Positions 1-8,975 of a stretch of DNA of 64,000 bases are shown here, piece by piece. Position numbers and translations under genes: made by a program. The DNA is from Limnohabitans_A sp048020265 (GTDB lineage Bacteria > Pseudomonadota > Gammaproteobacteria > Burkholderiales > Burkholderiaceae_C). The stretch is from NCBI RefSeq assembly GCF_048020265.1, contig NZ_CP171843.1, positions 2,914,001-2,978,000 of the forward strand, written 5' to 3'. The notes beneath the pieces are model-generated. The model did no database searches, was not told where the DNA came from, and saw only the letters and a program-made list of their open reading frames with translations. Numbering within the stretch: the stretch's first letter is position 1; the number at the start of each line of letters is the position of its first letter.

Positions 1-384
1 AGCTGGGTAATGCAGCCAACTGGATTTAATATTACTAACATGTCTAAAATGAATATTAAAATTTGGGGGAATCCAGATATATCAGGGCAGCCTCGATTTA
101 CACCGGTGTTGGAATCGCAAACATTGTTTGATAACTGCCGACCTGTTGCTCAACTTAATACTCCTTTGGTAGCTGCCCAGATTATTTATGGTAATCCTAC
201 TGATCAGGCAAACTACACTTTAGATTTAAATTCTTTTTCAATTACCGAAAGCTGTAATGGTGCTGTTAATACAATGACGCAGTTTATTCAAGAACCTTTG
301 AAAACTGTAAGAATTCGTATCAACCAAGCTAACACTGCTGCTGTGGCAGGCATAAATGTTGGTGCAATCACATTTGCACCTTAA
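1..384 (+). CDS. C-terminal part of an unrecognised, probably secreted protein (5' end outside the window)
   Basis: The frame is open to the first base of the window, so this is most likely the end of a longer gene; an ATG at 10 exists but has no room for a visible ribosome binding site. The 120-odd visible residues are rich in Asn, Thr, Ile and Val, with two cysteines and alternating hydrophobic residues, as in a beta-sandwich. No catalytic motif is recognisable. It ends 15 bases before an outer-membrane barrel gene and two genes before a GH16 glucanase, on unusually AT-rich DNA. From that context it may be a carbohydrate-binding or surface domain of a glucan-degrading protein. That is inference, not a family match. 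Confidence 0.5.
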   Translation, partial: SWVMQPTGFNITNMSKMNIKIWGNPDISGQPRFTPVLESQTLFDNCRPVAQLNTPLVAAQIIYGNPTDQANYTLDLNSFSITESCNGAVNTMTQFIQEPLKTVRIRINQANTAAVAGINVGAITFAP

Positions 385-399
385 TTTCGGAGAAATATT

Positions 400-1686
400 A
401 TGATTAACAAAAAATTGATGTTGCCTGTTGCTGGTTTACTCTTAAGTATTCCCTTCGCTCATGCTGTTGATGTTGGTCCTTTCACAATTACAGGATTCGC
501 AAAAGCTGAGTACAGTCAGTCAAGCAACCAGTGCGTCAATTGCCAGTTTGCTCCCAATGAAGACAGGCAACGACCATGGGCTGATCCAACATCACTGGGA
601 ATGCCATATGGCACAAATGATGGTGGTATGACCTTATTTCAGCCATACCTGGGTACCAAAGAATTTAATCTTGGAAGCGGTTTCAAGATCAAAGGTCTGC
701 TGAGCCAGCGTTGGCGTGATGGTAAGGAAGACATACCGGGTATTCTTTATGAAAAAAATGCAACGGTGTCCCACGAAGATTACGGTTTGCTTCAAATTGG
801 CGCGTTCCCAACAAGAGGTTGGAGTACAGCTGACTATCCTTATGGCACAAGTTTGGGTATTGCCGATGCTTGGGCTTCCAGTGGTGCAGGTTATGGCCTT
901 TTGACCCAAGCAATTCGATATGGATCTCCATTGATGGATGTGGCCGGTGGTGATCTTTATTTGGAAGCCACATACGATGGTGGTGACTCAAAAGCCAAAG
1001 TGCGCAAGCCCGCTTTTTATGAGTTGCATGCCAAGTACGTCAAAGGTCCTTGGATGTTGGATGCTGTAGCTCAGTCCTCAAAGAATGGACAAGCCGTGGC
1101 ATGGGGGCACGCACCATTTATTGGGGTAACCACAACAGAACCTTACGACGGAAATTTAGTTGACGGTAACAAGCAATCGATTTTGATGTTGATGACACGC
1201 TACCAATTCAACGCCAAAACAGATTTGTATGCAGGGATTCGCCACAACCGTTGGAGTGGTTCAAAGGCCGTTGTAACAGGTGACAGTACGTCTGGTCTTT
1301 TGTGGAGCAATATGTTCAACGTCGATAGCGTGGATGCTAATACGGGCAATGCTTACAGCGCCAGTTCGACCGACATCAGCTTGGGTGCAGTTTACAGATT
1401 TGCACCAAAATGGAATATCAATACGGGTATGGTTTATCTGGGGAAAGCCAGCACAAAAAATCCGATTGAGCGCGGCCAATCTAACACCATGTTACTCAAC
1501 ACCGTTGGAGTGGGTTACGAAATTCAACCCGGTTTCTCAGTTTACGGTTTTGCAGGCACCGTCAACTTCGGGAAGAAGGGCTTAGCGCCACTTAGCATGC
1601 CAGGTCATGCAGCATTTACAGGCGTGGACTCACGAATTGCCAAGTCAGGTAATTGGTTGGGGGCAGGGCTTGTTTATACCTTCTAA
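400..1686 (+). CDS. Outer-membrane porin-like beta-barrel protein
   Basis: The 428-residue product starts with a Sec signal peptide (charged MINKK, hydrophobic stretch, cleavage near AHA-VD at about residue 22). The rest is amphipathic beta strands with many Gly/Tyr/Asn residues and ends in a terminal Phe (VYTF), the usual outer-membrane barrel sorting signal. A GGAGA element lies just ahead of the ATG. It has no close resemblance to the classical Burkholderiales trimeric porins, so the exact family is left open. It sits immediately upstream of a GH16 lipoprotein with overlapping or abutting reading frames, so it may admit glucan oligosaccharides; the substrate is inferred from context. The gene is AT-rich compared with the rest of the window. 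Confidence 0.75.
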   Translation: MINKKLMLPVAGLLLSIPFAHAVDVGPFTITGFAKAEYSQSSNQCVNCQFAPNEDRQRPWADPTSLGMPYGTNDGGMTLFQPYLGTKEFNLGSGFKIKGLLSQRWRDGKEDIPGILYEKNATVSHEDYGLLQIGAFPTRGWSTADYPYGTSLGIADAWASSGAGYGLLTQAIRYGSPLMDVAGGDLYLEATYDGGDSKAKVRKPAFYELHAKYVKGPWMLDAVAQSSKNGQAVAWGHAPFIGVTTTEPYDGNLVDGNKQSILMLMTRYQFNAKTDLYAGIRHNRWSGSKAVVTGDSTSGLLWSNMFNVDSVDANTGNAYSASSTDISLGAVYRFAPKWNINTGMVYLGKASTKNPIERGQSNTMLLNTVGVGYEIQPGFSVYGFAGTVNFGKKGLAPLSMPGHAAFTGVDSRIAKSGNWLGAGLVYTF

Positions 1687-2593
1687 CAGACTGAGATTGG
1701 TTTATGCAGTAAGCGCGTTGTCTGTTCTGGTGGCGTGTGGTGGCAGCGGTGATAAGCTTTCGCCAACGCCATCAGCATTGACTTTAACCAAGCCTGCTAA
1801 CTATGTCCTGAAGTGGTCAGATGACTTCCACATGGATGGAGCTCTAGGTTCCGCATGGACCTACGACCTGGGCTCACCGGTGTTGGATGGAGGTGGCGTT
1901 TGGGGTAACAACGAACGGCAGTTTTACACCAGTGATTCCAGCAATGTTTTTGTGAGCAATGGTTTGTTGACCATACAGCCGGCGAGGATAGATCCAACGA
2001 TTGCACCGATAAGAACGCCATCTTTACTCGCAACTTCTTCCAGGGTGAAAACCGACACAGATGCGTATTACAACGCTTTGAATGGTACGCCTTATGGATA
2101 TTACGAAATCATGGCCAAAGTTCCATGCATAGGTGGTGCCTGGCCTGCAATCTGGACGATGGGCAGGAGTGGTGGTTGGCCTGCGCGCGGAGAGGTCGAC
2201 ATCATGGAATGGTTTGGTAAGTGGCTCGTAGAACTGCCATATGAAAATCCAAATCAGGTTCAATCAGCGGTGCACACTACCTCGAACAATTGGCTCTCTA
2301 ACCCGCCAAGACCTCTGTACGCAAAACGCAGTGTGGAGAACATGTGCGGTGAATTTCATCGTTTTCAACTGCACTGGACGGCAAACGAGATGGTCATGGG
2401 TGTCAACGATGTCCCAACCTTGAGCTACAAAAAACCAAATAATGCCAACGAAGACAATTGGCCTTTTGATCAACCTGCCTACCTCATTTTGAATGTGGCT
2501 GTAGGTGGAAATTTAGGTGGAGCGGTAGATGTAAATAAGCTGCCCACAATGAAGATGCAAGTGGATTACGTGCGGGTTTGGCAAACGCCTTAG
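1607..2593 (+). CDS. GH16 family beta-glucanase (laminarinase-like) lipoprotein
   Basis: This is a glycoside hydrolase family 16 enzyme, probably an endo-beta-1,3- or 1,3/1,4-glucanase. The signature EVDIME places nucleophile E196, D198 and acid/base E201 (numbered from the ATG at 1607), the ExDxxE form typical of bacterial laminarinases. The jelly-roll runs from about residue 65 (KWSDDF) to the C-terminus (VDYVRVWQ). Near the start is a lipoprotein signal with lipobox LVAC followed by GGSG, so the enzyme should be anchored to a membrane. The ATG at 1607 lies inside the porin gene and gives an overlong leader. A start at TTG 1697 or CTG 1691, just after the porin stop, would place the lipobox better; the true start is uncertain. 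Confidence 0.85.
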   Translation: MQHLQAWTHELPSQVIGWGQGLFIPSNRLRLVYAVSALSVLVACGGSGDKLSPTPSALTLTKPANYVLKWSDDFHMDGALGSAWTYDLGSPVLDGGGVWGNNERQFYTSDSSNVFVSNGLLTIQPARIDPTIAPIRTPSLLATSSRVKTDTDAYYNALNGTPYGYYEIMAKVPCIGGAWPAIWTMGRSGGWPARGEVDIMEWFGKWLVELPYENPNQVQSAVHTTSNNWLSNPPRPLYAKRSVENMCGEFHRFQLHWTANEMVMGVNDVPTLSYKKPNNANEDNWPFDQPAYLILNVAVGGNLGGAVDVNKLPTMKMQVDYVRVWQTP

Positions 2594-2636
2594 TCACGGA
2601 TAATCTGAAGCTTATGGAAAACAGCATCAGACGCGC

Positions 2637-3698
2637 ATGAAAATTTCTTCAAAACGTGCTGCGCAGCAGGCAGACCCGCCCATGCCAGTGGCCGTCAAGT
2701 CCCGCGCCACCCTCACCATGGTGGCCCAAAAAGCGGGTGTCTCCCCTAGCACGGTGTCGCGCATCCTCAACGGCACTGCGCAGGTGAGTGAAGAAAAGCA
2801 GGCCTTGGTCAAGGCAGTGATTGAAGAGTTGGGATTTCGGCCCGATCCGGCTGCTCGCAGCCTGGCGGGTGGCCGCACCATGAGCATCGGTGTGCTGACG
2901 CAGTTCATTGACAGCCCGTATTACGGTGAAGCGTTGCGCGGCATCGAGGACGAGTTGCACAAGGCCAACTATGTGCCCCTGTTTGTCAGCGGTCACTGGA
3001 ATGAAGCCGAAGAAAAGAACCGTCTTTTCATGCTGCAAGAACGCAAAGTCGACGGCATCATTGTGTTGACCGGAAAATTGGCCGACGACACTTTGATCGA
3101 GATGGCGGCCCATATTCCTGTGGTGGTCACCGGCAGGCGTTTGAGCGGCCCTGGCTTGTTCAGCATTGACTTTGACAACTCGGAGGGTGCCAGTCTGGCT
3201 GTGCGTCATCTGCATGCATTGGGACACCGGCGCGTGGCTTTCATTTCGGGTCCATTGGACCACCCCGATGCGGCAGAGCGCCTGCAGGGTTACAAAGAAG
3301 AAGTCCGCCTCAAGGGGATGGACATCGACGAGGAATTGGTGGTGGTCAGCGACTACCAAGAGGCCGGTGGCTTCAGGGCCATGAACACTTTGCTGTCGGC
3401 CAGAGTTCAGTTCACGGCGGTGATTGCTGCCAACGACCAAATGGCCTACGGTGCCCGTTTGGCTTTGCATCGTTCGGGTTTGAGGGTGCCCGAAGATGTG
3501 TCCTTGATTGGCTTCGACGATTTGCCCCACTCGGCTTTCACGCTGCCCCCTTTGACTTCGGTGCGTCAGTCGGTTTATGAAATTGGTGCATCCGCCGCCA
3601 AAGCAATGTTTGACTTGCTCAACAAGAAAAATCCGCCGTCCAGGTTGGTTGAGGCCGAATTGGTGGTTCGCGAGTCCACACGCATCAACCGGCGATAA
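2637..3698 (+). CDS. LacI family transcriptional regulator
   Basis: The 353-residue protein has the LacI architecture. An N-terminal helix-turn-helix at about residues 26-50 (TMVAQKAGVSPSTVSRILNG) is followed by the hinge (RSLAGGRTMSIG) and a periplasmic-binding-protein-like effector domain from about residue 80. Late motifs such as VSLIGFDDLP are typical of the family. There is a short extra leader before the HTH. It follows the GH16 gene by 43 bases on the same strand, so it is a plausible regulator of the glucan locus, responding to an unknown sugar. Its GC content is like the rest of the chromosome, unlike the three AT-rich genes before it. Confidence 0.9.
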   Translation: MKISSKRAAQQADPPMPVAVKSRATLTMVAQKAGVSPSTVSRILNGTAQVSEEKQALVKAVIEELGFRPDPAARSLAGGRTMSIGVLTQFIDSPYYGEALRGIEDELHKANYVPLFVSGHWNEAEEKNRLFMLQERKVDGIIVLTGKLADDTLIEMAAHIPVVVTGRRLSGPGLFSIDFDNSEGASLAVRHLHALGHRRVAFISGPLDHPDAAERLQGYKEEVRLKGMDIDEELVVVSDYQEAGGFRAMNTLLSARVQFTAVIAANDQMAYGARLALHRSGLRVPEDVSLIGFDDLPHSAFTLPPLTSVRQSVYEIGASAAKAMFDLLNKKNPPSRLVEAELVVRESTRINRR

Positions 3699-4034
3699 AT
3701 CGCGGTCTCAGCGTCTCAATGTCAGTTATATGCCAGATGGATGCCTGGCTAAATAGGCCCGCGCCCCTAATGTGGTGCCATGCCAAAGATTCTCCCAGCA
3801 CTAAGTATTTCCAGGCCACCCGCAGGGTGTTGCGCCCAAGGCGCTGGCGTTCGCGGGATTCAGGAGTGTTGGGCAAAGGCACAAGCACATGGATTGTGCT
3901 GTCACGTAAAAACGCCCCGGTGCGTAGCCGGGGCGTTTGACAGATCATGTCGCTGACTGATCTGTTGTCAGTTATGTTGGCTTGTCCCTGCATTCGTTGA
4001 TCAAGGACACCCGCATGCGCGGGAGGCACGGTGT
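3699..4034. other. Intergenic region between lacI-like gene and pckG
   Basis: This 336-base stretch separates two convergent genes. Apart from the hairpin at 3911-3937 no gene, RNA gene or repeat is recognisable; short open frames here have no family resemblance or ribosome binding site. Confidence 0.6.
3906..3937 (-). terminator. Rho-independent terminator of pckG
   Basis: A perfect 10-bp stem (AACGCCCCGG with CCGGGGCGTT) and a 7-base loop is followed on the minus strand by a run of five T. It lies about 100 bases downstream of the pckG stop codon. Confidence 0.75.
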
Positions 4035-5903
4035 TTATGCCGACAAACGCGCTTGCAGCGCAGCCTTGGTGTCCAGCAGCGCCTTGGGCAGGCGCTGGGC
4101 CAGCTTGGCGAAGTGCTCGTCGTGCAACTTGAACTCTTCCGCCCAGGCGGCTTTGTCGATGCTGGTGACTTTGGCAAACTGCTCGGGGCCAAACTCGATA
4201 CCGTTCCAGTTGATTTCGGCGTACTGCGGGGCCACGCCAAACATGGTCTGCTGGCCTTGCACTTTGCCTTCAAGGCGGTCGATGATCCACTTGAGCACGC
4301 GCATGTTGTCGCCGTAGCCCGGCCACACGAAGGAACCGGACTCGTCCTTGCGGAACCAGTTGACGCAGTACATGGCGGGCAGCTTGAAGCCGGCGGCCTG
4401 CTGTTTGGCGCCGATGTCCAGCCAGTGCTGGAAGTAGTCGCTCATGTTGTAGCCACAGAAGGGCAGCATGGCGAAGGGGTCGCGACGCACCACGCCTTGC
4501 GCGCCAAAGGCGGCGGCGGTGGTTTCAGATCCCATGGTCGCTGCCATGTACACACCTTCGGTCCAGCTGCGGGCTTCGGTGACCAGCGGCACAGTGGTGG
4601 AGCGGCGGCCGCCAAACATGAATGCGTCGATCGGTACGCCCGCAGCGTCGTCCCAAGCAGGGTCGAGTGCAGGGTTGTTGGTAGCGGCGATCGTGAACCG
4701 GGCGTTGGGGTGAGCGGCTTTGGCGCCGGTTTCCTTGGCGATCTGCGGCGTCCAGTCCTTACCTTGCCAGTCGATCAAATGGTCGGGTAGTTTGCCAGTG
4801 TCTTTCTCCATCCCTTCCCACCAGACATCGCCGTCGTCGGTCAGGGCCACGTTGGTGAAGATCACGTCTTTGTGCAGGCTCAGCATGCAGTTCGGGTTGG
4901 TCTTCATGTTGGTGCCGGGGGCCACGCCAAAGTAGCCAGCCTCGGGGTTGATGGCGTACATCTTGCCGTCGGTGTGGGGCTTGACCCAGGCGATGTCGTC
5001 ACCAATGGTGGTGACTTTCCAGCCGTCAAACGCAGCGGGTGGCACCAGCATTGAGAAGTTGGTTTTGCCACAGGCGCTGGGGAATGCTGCTGCGACGTGG
5101 TATTTCTTGCCCTCGGGGTTGGTCACGCCCAGGATCAGCATGTGCTCGGCCAACCAGCCCTGGTCGCGGCCCATGTTGGACGCAATGCGCAGCGCAAAGC
5201 ACTTTTTGCCCAGCAGCGCGTTGCCGCCGTAGCCTGAACCGTAAGACCAGATTTCGCGGGTCTCGGGGTAATGCACGATGTACTTGGTGGTCGGGTTGCA
5301 GGGCCAGGAGGTCTTGTCCTTCTCGCCAGCGGCCAGCGGGGCGCCCACGGTGTGCACGCAGGGCACGAACTCGCCATCAGTGCCCAGCACGTCGTACACA
5401 GCACGGCCCATGCGGGTCATCAGCTTCTGGTTGACCACCACGTAAGCGCTGTCGGTCAATTCGATGCCGATGTGGGCGATGTGCGAGCCCAGCGGACCCA
5501 TGGAGAACGGCACCACGTACAGGGTGCGGCCCTTCATGCAGCCGTCAAACAAGGGGTTGAGGGTGGCACGCATCTCGGCCGGGGCCATCCAGTTGTTGGT
5601 CGGGCCGGCGTCTTCCTTTTTCTCGGAGCAGATGTAGGTGCGGTCTTCCACGCGGGCCACGTCCGAGGGGTCGGAGCAGGCCAGGAAGGAATTGGCGCGC
5701 TTGGCGGGGTTGAGCTTCTTGAAGGTGCCCGCGGCCACCAGTTCAGCGCACAGGCGGTCGTATTCTTCCTGCGAGCCGTCGGCCCAGTAGATGTTGTCAG
5801 GCTTGCAGAGGGCGGCCATTTCGGCGACCCAGGCGATCAGCCGTGCGTTTTTGACGTACGCGGGTGTGTTCAGGTTCAGGCCCTGCATCGCGGGTGAGTT
5901 CAT
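4035..5903 (-). CDS. pckG: Phosphoenolpyruvate carboxykinase (GTP)
   Basis: This enzyme catalyses GTP-dependent conversion of oxaloacetate to PEP, the entry step of gluconeogenesis. The 622-residue length suits the GTP-dependent family. The phosphate-binding loop FPSACGKTN with the reactive cysteine is at about residues 274-282, and the PEPCK-typical NNWM and GYGGNALLGKKC motifs are present. The start was set at the ATG at 5903 because GGAG lies 8-9 bases upstream; an in-frame ATG at 5939 has no such site and would add 12 residues. The gene is transcribed alone, with a terminator downstream and the modABC genes divergent upstream. Confidence 0.95.
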   Translation of the reverse strand: MNSPAMQGLNLNTPAYVKNARLIAWVAEMAALCKPDNIYWADGSQEEYDRLCAELVAAGTFKKLNPAKRANSFLACSDPSDVARVEDRTYICSEKKEDAGPTNNWMAPAEMRATLNPLFDGCMKGRTLYVVPFSMGPLGSHIAHIGIELTDSAYVVVNQKLMTRMGRAVYDVLGTDGEFVPCVHTVGAPLAAGEKDKTSWPCNPTTKYIVHYPETREIWSYGSGYGGNALLGKKCFALRIASNMGRDQGWLAEHMLILGVTNPEGKKYHVAAAFPSACGKTNFSMLVPPAAFDGWKVTTIGDDIAWVKPHTDGKMYAINPEAGYFGVAPGTNMKTNPNCMLSLHKDVIFTNVALTDDGDVWWEGMEKDTGKLPDHLIDWQGKDWTPQIAKETGAKAAHPNARFTIAATNNPALDPAWDDAAGVPIDAFMFGGRRSTTVPLVTEARSWTEGVYMAATMGSETTAAAFGAQGVVRRDPFAMLPFCGYNMSDYFQHWLDIGAKQQAAGFKLPAMYCVNWFRKDESGSFVWPGYGDNMRVLKWIIDRLEGKVQGQQTMFGVAPQYAEINWNGIEFGPEQFAKVTSIDKAAWAEEFKLHDEHFAKLAQRLPKALLDTKAALQARLSA

Positions 5904-6106
5904 GGGAAAAGCTCCAAAGTTTGAAAATCGTTTTTTCAAAATCTCTGCGCAGGGACTTTGAAAAAACGGCTGAAGGACTGAGATACTGAATGGCCGTGCG
6001 CGTGTTGGAGAAGCAGCTGTAACGGCTTGGTAACTTGGCGGGTCTCGATTTTAGGGAGACTGCCTGTTTCGTGCCTGTCAGATCGGTTCTAAACCCCTTT
6101 AAATCT

Positions 6107-6931
6107 ATGCAAAAGATGCATGACGTTATGCAAGTCCTTGTGGCGTCTGGACCCCAAGCAGGGCGCCGCGCTTGCTTGATGGCTGCACTGGGCTGGCCAT
6201 TGAGCACGTCATGGGGGGCACAGACGCGCAGCTCGGGACCCGTCAAAATCGCCGCGGCCAGCAATCTGAAGTTTGTGCTGGCTGACCTGACAGGCCTTTA
6301 TCTACAACAAACCGGGATTCGGATTGATGTTAATCTGGGCGCATCAGGCAACCTGGCGCGGCAGATTCTGCAGGGCTTGCCGGTGGAGCAGTTCATTTCA
6401 GCCGACGAAGACCGGGTGGTCGAACTGGTCAAGGCGGGCCGCACGGTGGACGCCGGATACCGCTACGCCACCGGTCGGTTGGCGCTGATCGTGCCTAAAA
6501 ATTCTCCACTGCCCTTGAACCAGGGGCTGGCTGCGGTCGTGCGCGCCTTGAAGCCGGGGGACAAGTTCGCCATCGCCAACCCGGCGCTGGCCCCTTATGG
6601 CGTGGCGGCCGAGGAGGCTTTACGCCGCTCGGGTGTCGGGCCGTTGCCGACAGCGCAGAAAGTGCTGGGTGACCACATCGGCCAAGCCACCCAGTTTGTG
6701 GCCACGGGCGCGGCGCAGGCGGGCATCACCGCGCTGGCGCTGGCACAGGCCCCCGAAATCGCCCGCAGTTTGCAGGTCTGGCCCTTGCCCGCCGACTTGC
6801 ACGCGCCTTTGCACCAGCGCATGGTTTTGCTCAAGGGCGCCAGCGAGGCGGCCGTGGCCTGGCAGTGTTTTTTGCTCAGTGCGCAGGCACAGGCTTTGTG
6901 GGTGCGCCATGGTTATGCCTTGCCGCAATAA
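6107..6931 (+). CDS. modA: Molybdate ABC transporter, periplasmic binding protein
   Basis: ModA binds molybdate or tungstate in the periplasm and delivers it to ModBC. Following an N-terminal leader with RRACLMAALG, the mature part starts VKIAAASNLKFVLADL and contains the GASGNLARQI oxyanion-binding segment, as in ModA proteins. A start at ATG 6107 is chosen; ATG 6128 or the more distant ATG 6035 are possible. The signal sequence is less clean than usual because of the basic and proline residues before it. It is the first gene of a modABC operon, 85 bases ahead of modB. No ModE-type operator was recognised upstream. Confidence 0.88.
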   Translation: MQKMHDVMQVLVASGPQAGRRACLMAALGWPLSTSWGAQTRSSGPVKIAAASNLKFVLADLTGLYLQQTGIRIDVNLGASGNLARQILQGLPVEQFISADEDRVVELVKAGRTVDAGYRYATGRLALIVPKNSPLPLNQGLAAVVRALKPGDKFAIANPALAPYGVAAEEALRRSGVGPLPTAQKVLGDHIGQATQFVATGAAQAGITALALAQAPEIARSLQVWPLPADLHAPLHQRMVLLKGASEAAVAWQCFLLSAQAQALWVRHGYALPQ

Positions 6932-7016
6932 TCAGGCTGTGCTCTGTGGCCTTTGAACTTGCGCGGCGCTTCAAAACCAGACAGCTCCTTCAATTCAACC
7001 CTCACTCATTCCACGC

Positions 7017-7694
7017 ATGGACTGGTCCGCCCTTCACGTTTCGCTGACCTTGGCGGTTTTGACCACCTTGGCGCTGCTGCCTGTCGGCTTGGCGCTGGCC
7101 CGCTGGCTGGCCGTGACCGCCTGGGTTGGGCGGCCGGTGGTGGAAGCTTTGCTGCTGCTGCCCTTGCTGTTGCCACCCACGGTGATCGGTTTTTACTTCT
7201 TGGTGGCCTTTGGCCAAGGCAGCGCCTTGGGCGCGTGGTTGGCGGCTTCGGGCATCCGGCTGGTGTTCACTCTGGAGGGCCTGCTGCTGGTGAGCGTCTT
7301 GGTCAACCTGCCCTTCATGGTGCAGCCGATTCAACGCGCCTTTGCCGCGGTGCCGCACAGCCTGCGCGAGGCGGCATGGGTCTCTGGCCTGTCGACATGG
7401 CAGACGTTTTGGCGCATCGAATTGCCGCTGGCCTGGCCCGGTTTGCTGGCCGGCATGGCGCTGACGGTGGCGCACACGCTGGGCGAGTTTGGCGTGGTGC
7501 TCATGGTGGGCGGCAACATCGAGGGCGAAACCCGTACCCTGTCGCTGTCGCTCTACGACAAGGTGCAGGGCATGGACCTGCAGTCGGCCCATGTGATGGC
7601 GTTGGCCCTGGTGGGCGTGTCGCTGCTGGCGCTGAGCCTGGTGCTGGCGTTTGACCGGGTGGGCCCACTGGGTCGTGCCCTGCAGGAGCGCTGA
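7017..7694 (+). CDS. modB: Molybdate ABC transporter permease
   Basis: The 225-residue inner-membrane permease has about five predicted transmembrane helices. It carries the ABC-permease EAA loop around residues 120-140 (LREAAWVSGLSTWQTFWRIELPLAWPG) and the ModB-typical LPPTVIGFYFL near the N-terminus. A conserved HTLGEFGVVLMVGG segment follows the EAA loop. It overlaps the start of modC by one base, so the two are almost certainly co-translated. It forms the membrane channel through which ModA-bound molybdate passes. Confidence 0.94.
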   Translation: MDWSALHVSLTLAVLTTLALLPVGLALARWLAVTAWVGRPVVEALLLLPLLLPPTVIGFYFLVAFGQGSALGAWLAASGIRLVFTLEGLLLVSVLVNLPFMVQPIQRAFAAVPHSLREAAWVSGLSTWQTFWRIELPLAWPGLLAGMALTVAHTLGEFGVVLMVGGNIEGETRTLSLSLYDKVQGMDLQSAHVMALALVGVSLLALSLVLAFDRVGPLGRALQER

Positions 7695-8866
7695 TGACCG
7701 GCTTGCAAGTGCAACTGCGCTCGGCCAGCCCGATCCGGCTGGAGGCCGAGTTTGACTGCGGTGCGGGCGAATTGGTGGCCTTGGTTGGGCCTTCGGGCAG
7801 CGGCAAAACCAGCATGCTGCGCGCCATCGCGGGCTTGTGGACGCCCGCCGATGTGCAGGGCCACATTCGGCTGGCGGGCCAGGCCTGGCTGGACACAGCG
7901 GCGGGCGTGCAGCTGAGCCCGCAAGAGCGTCGTGCTGGTTTGGTGTTCCAGCATTACGCGCTGTTTCCGCACATGACGGCGCAGGCCAATGTGGCGCTGG
8001 CGGCTGGGCCGGGCTGGACGCCAGACGACGTGCAAGGTTTGCTCGCACGCCTGGGGCTGGGTGCTTTGAGTGGCCGCAGGCCGTCTCAATTGTCAGGTGG
8101 CCAGCAGCAGCGTGTGGCGCTGGCGCGGGCGTTGGTGCGTGTCATGGCCAAGCCCACGGAGGCCCGTGCTGTGGTGCCTGAAGCCTTGCCTGGCGTTTTG
8201 TTGCTGGACGAGCCTTTTTCTGCGGTGGATGCGCCCACCCGCCAGACGCTCTACCGCGAGCTGGCCGCTTTGCGCCAAAAGGTGTTGGTGCCCATGGTGC
8301 TGGTGACGCACGATTTGGCTGAAGCCCGTCGCTTGGCCGACCGGGTGGTGATCGTCGACGCGGGTCAAACCCTGCAAACGGGCGAGCCCGCCCGCGTGTT
8401 CGCCAGCCCGCGCAACGCCCGGGTGGCCGAACTGGTGGGCATTCAAAACCATTTTGCAGGGCGTTTTTTCAAGGACCGGCCCGGCTGGGGCCGTCTGCGT
8501 TGGACCGATGCGGCCAGGCCTGAACAAAGCATCGATCTGGCCGTGATCGACAAAAACAAGATCGGGGACGACACACCCGTGACCTGGGTGCTGAACGGGG
8601 AGCAGGTCGATGTGCTGCGCGATGGCGAAGCTTTGGAAACCGTCGCTGGGCAGACCCGCTTGCGTTGCCAGTTGCTGGAGGTCTTGTCGCTGGGCGAAAT
8701 CAGCCTGTGCACTGTGTTGCCGCAAGACCTGCCCGGTCAGACCCTCACCTTGAACCTGACCACGCGTTTGTTGCGGCGCCTGCAAGTGGAGACCGGTGGT
8801 TGGGTTCAGTTGCTGATCGCCCCGCAGGCTTTGCACATCATGCCCGTGCGCGACGCAGCCAATTGA
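7694..8866 (+). CDS. modC: Molybdate ABC transporter ATP-binding protein
   Basis: This 390-residue ATPase powers molybdate import. It has the Walker A motif GPSGSGKTS at about residues 32-40, the signature LSGGQQQR, Walker B VLLLDEPFSAVD and the switch histidine in LVTHDL. The C-terminal ~120 residues form a regulatory extension where ModC proteins usually carry a TOBE/MOP oxyanion-binding domain; here it is recognisable but weak. An insert between signature and Walker B (KPTEARAVVPEALPG) is longer than usual. A hairpin at 8894-8928 follows the stop. Confidence 0.93.
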   Translation: MTGLQVQLRSASPIRLEAEFDCGAGELVALVGPSGSGKTSMLRAIAGLWTPADVQGHIRLAGQAWLDTAAGVQLSPQERRAGLVFQHYALFPHMTAQANVALAAGPGWTPDDVQGLLARLGLGALSGRRPSQLSGGQQQRVALARALVRVMAKPTEARAVVPEALPGVLLLDEPFSAVDAPTRQTLYRELAALRQKVLVPMVLVTHDLAEARRLADRVVIVDAGQTLQTGEPARVFASPRNARVAELVGIQNHFAGRFFKDRPGWGRLRWTDAARPEQSIDLAVIDKNKIGDDTPVTWVLNGEQVDVLRDGEALETVAGQTRLRCQLLEVLSLGEISLCTVLPQDLPGQTLTLNLTTRLLRRLQVETGGWVQLLIAPQALHIMPVRDAAN

Positions 8867-8893
8867 CACGCTGGCACGATCTTCGGCCCAAAA

Positions 8894-8928
8894 CAAAACC
8901 CGCCAAGCCGAAGCTGTAGCGGGTTTTG
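8894..8928 (+). terminator. Probable bidirectional terminator between modC and a small convergent gene
   Basis: A 10-bp inverted repeat (CAAAACCCGC with GCGGGTTTTG) with A-rich and T-rich outer bases lies 28 bases after modC and about 50 bases beyond the end of the convergent 44-residue gene. It could stop transcription from either side. Confidence 0.65.
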
Positions 8929-8975
8929 GGCTGAACGGTGCGGCCCAAAGACCAGCACCGCAGACGGTCAAAGCC

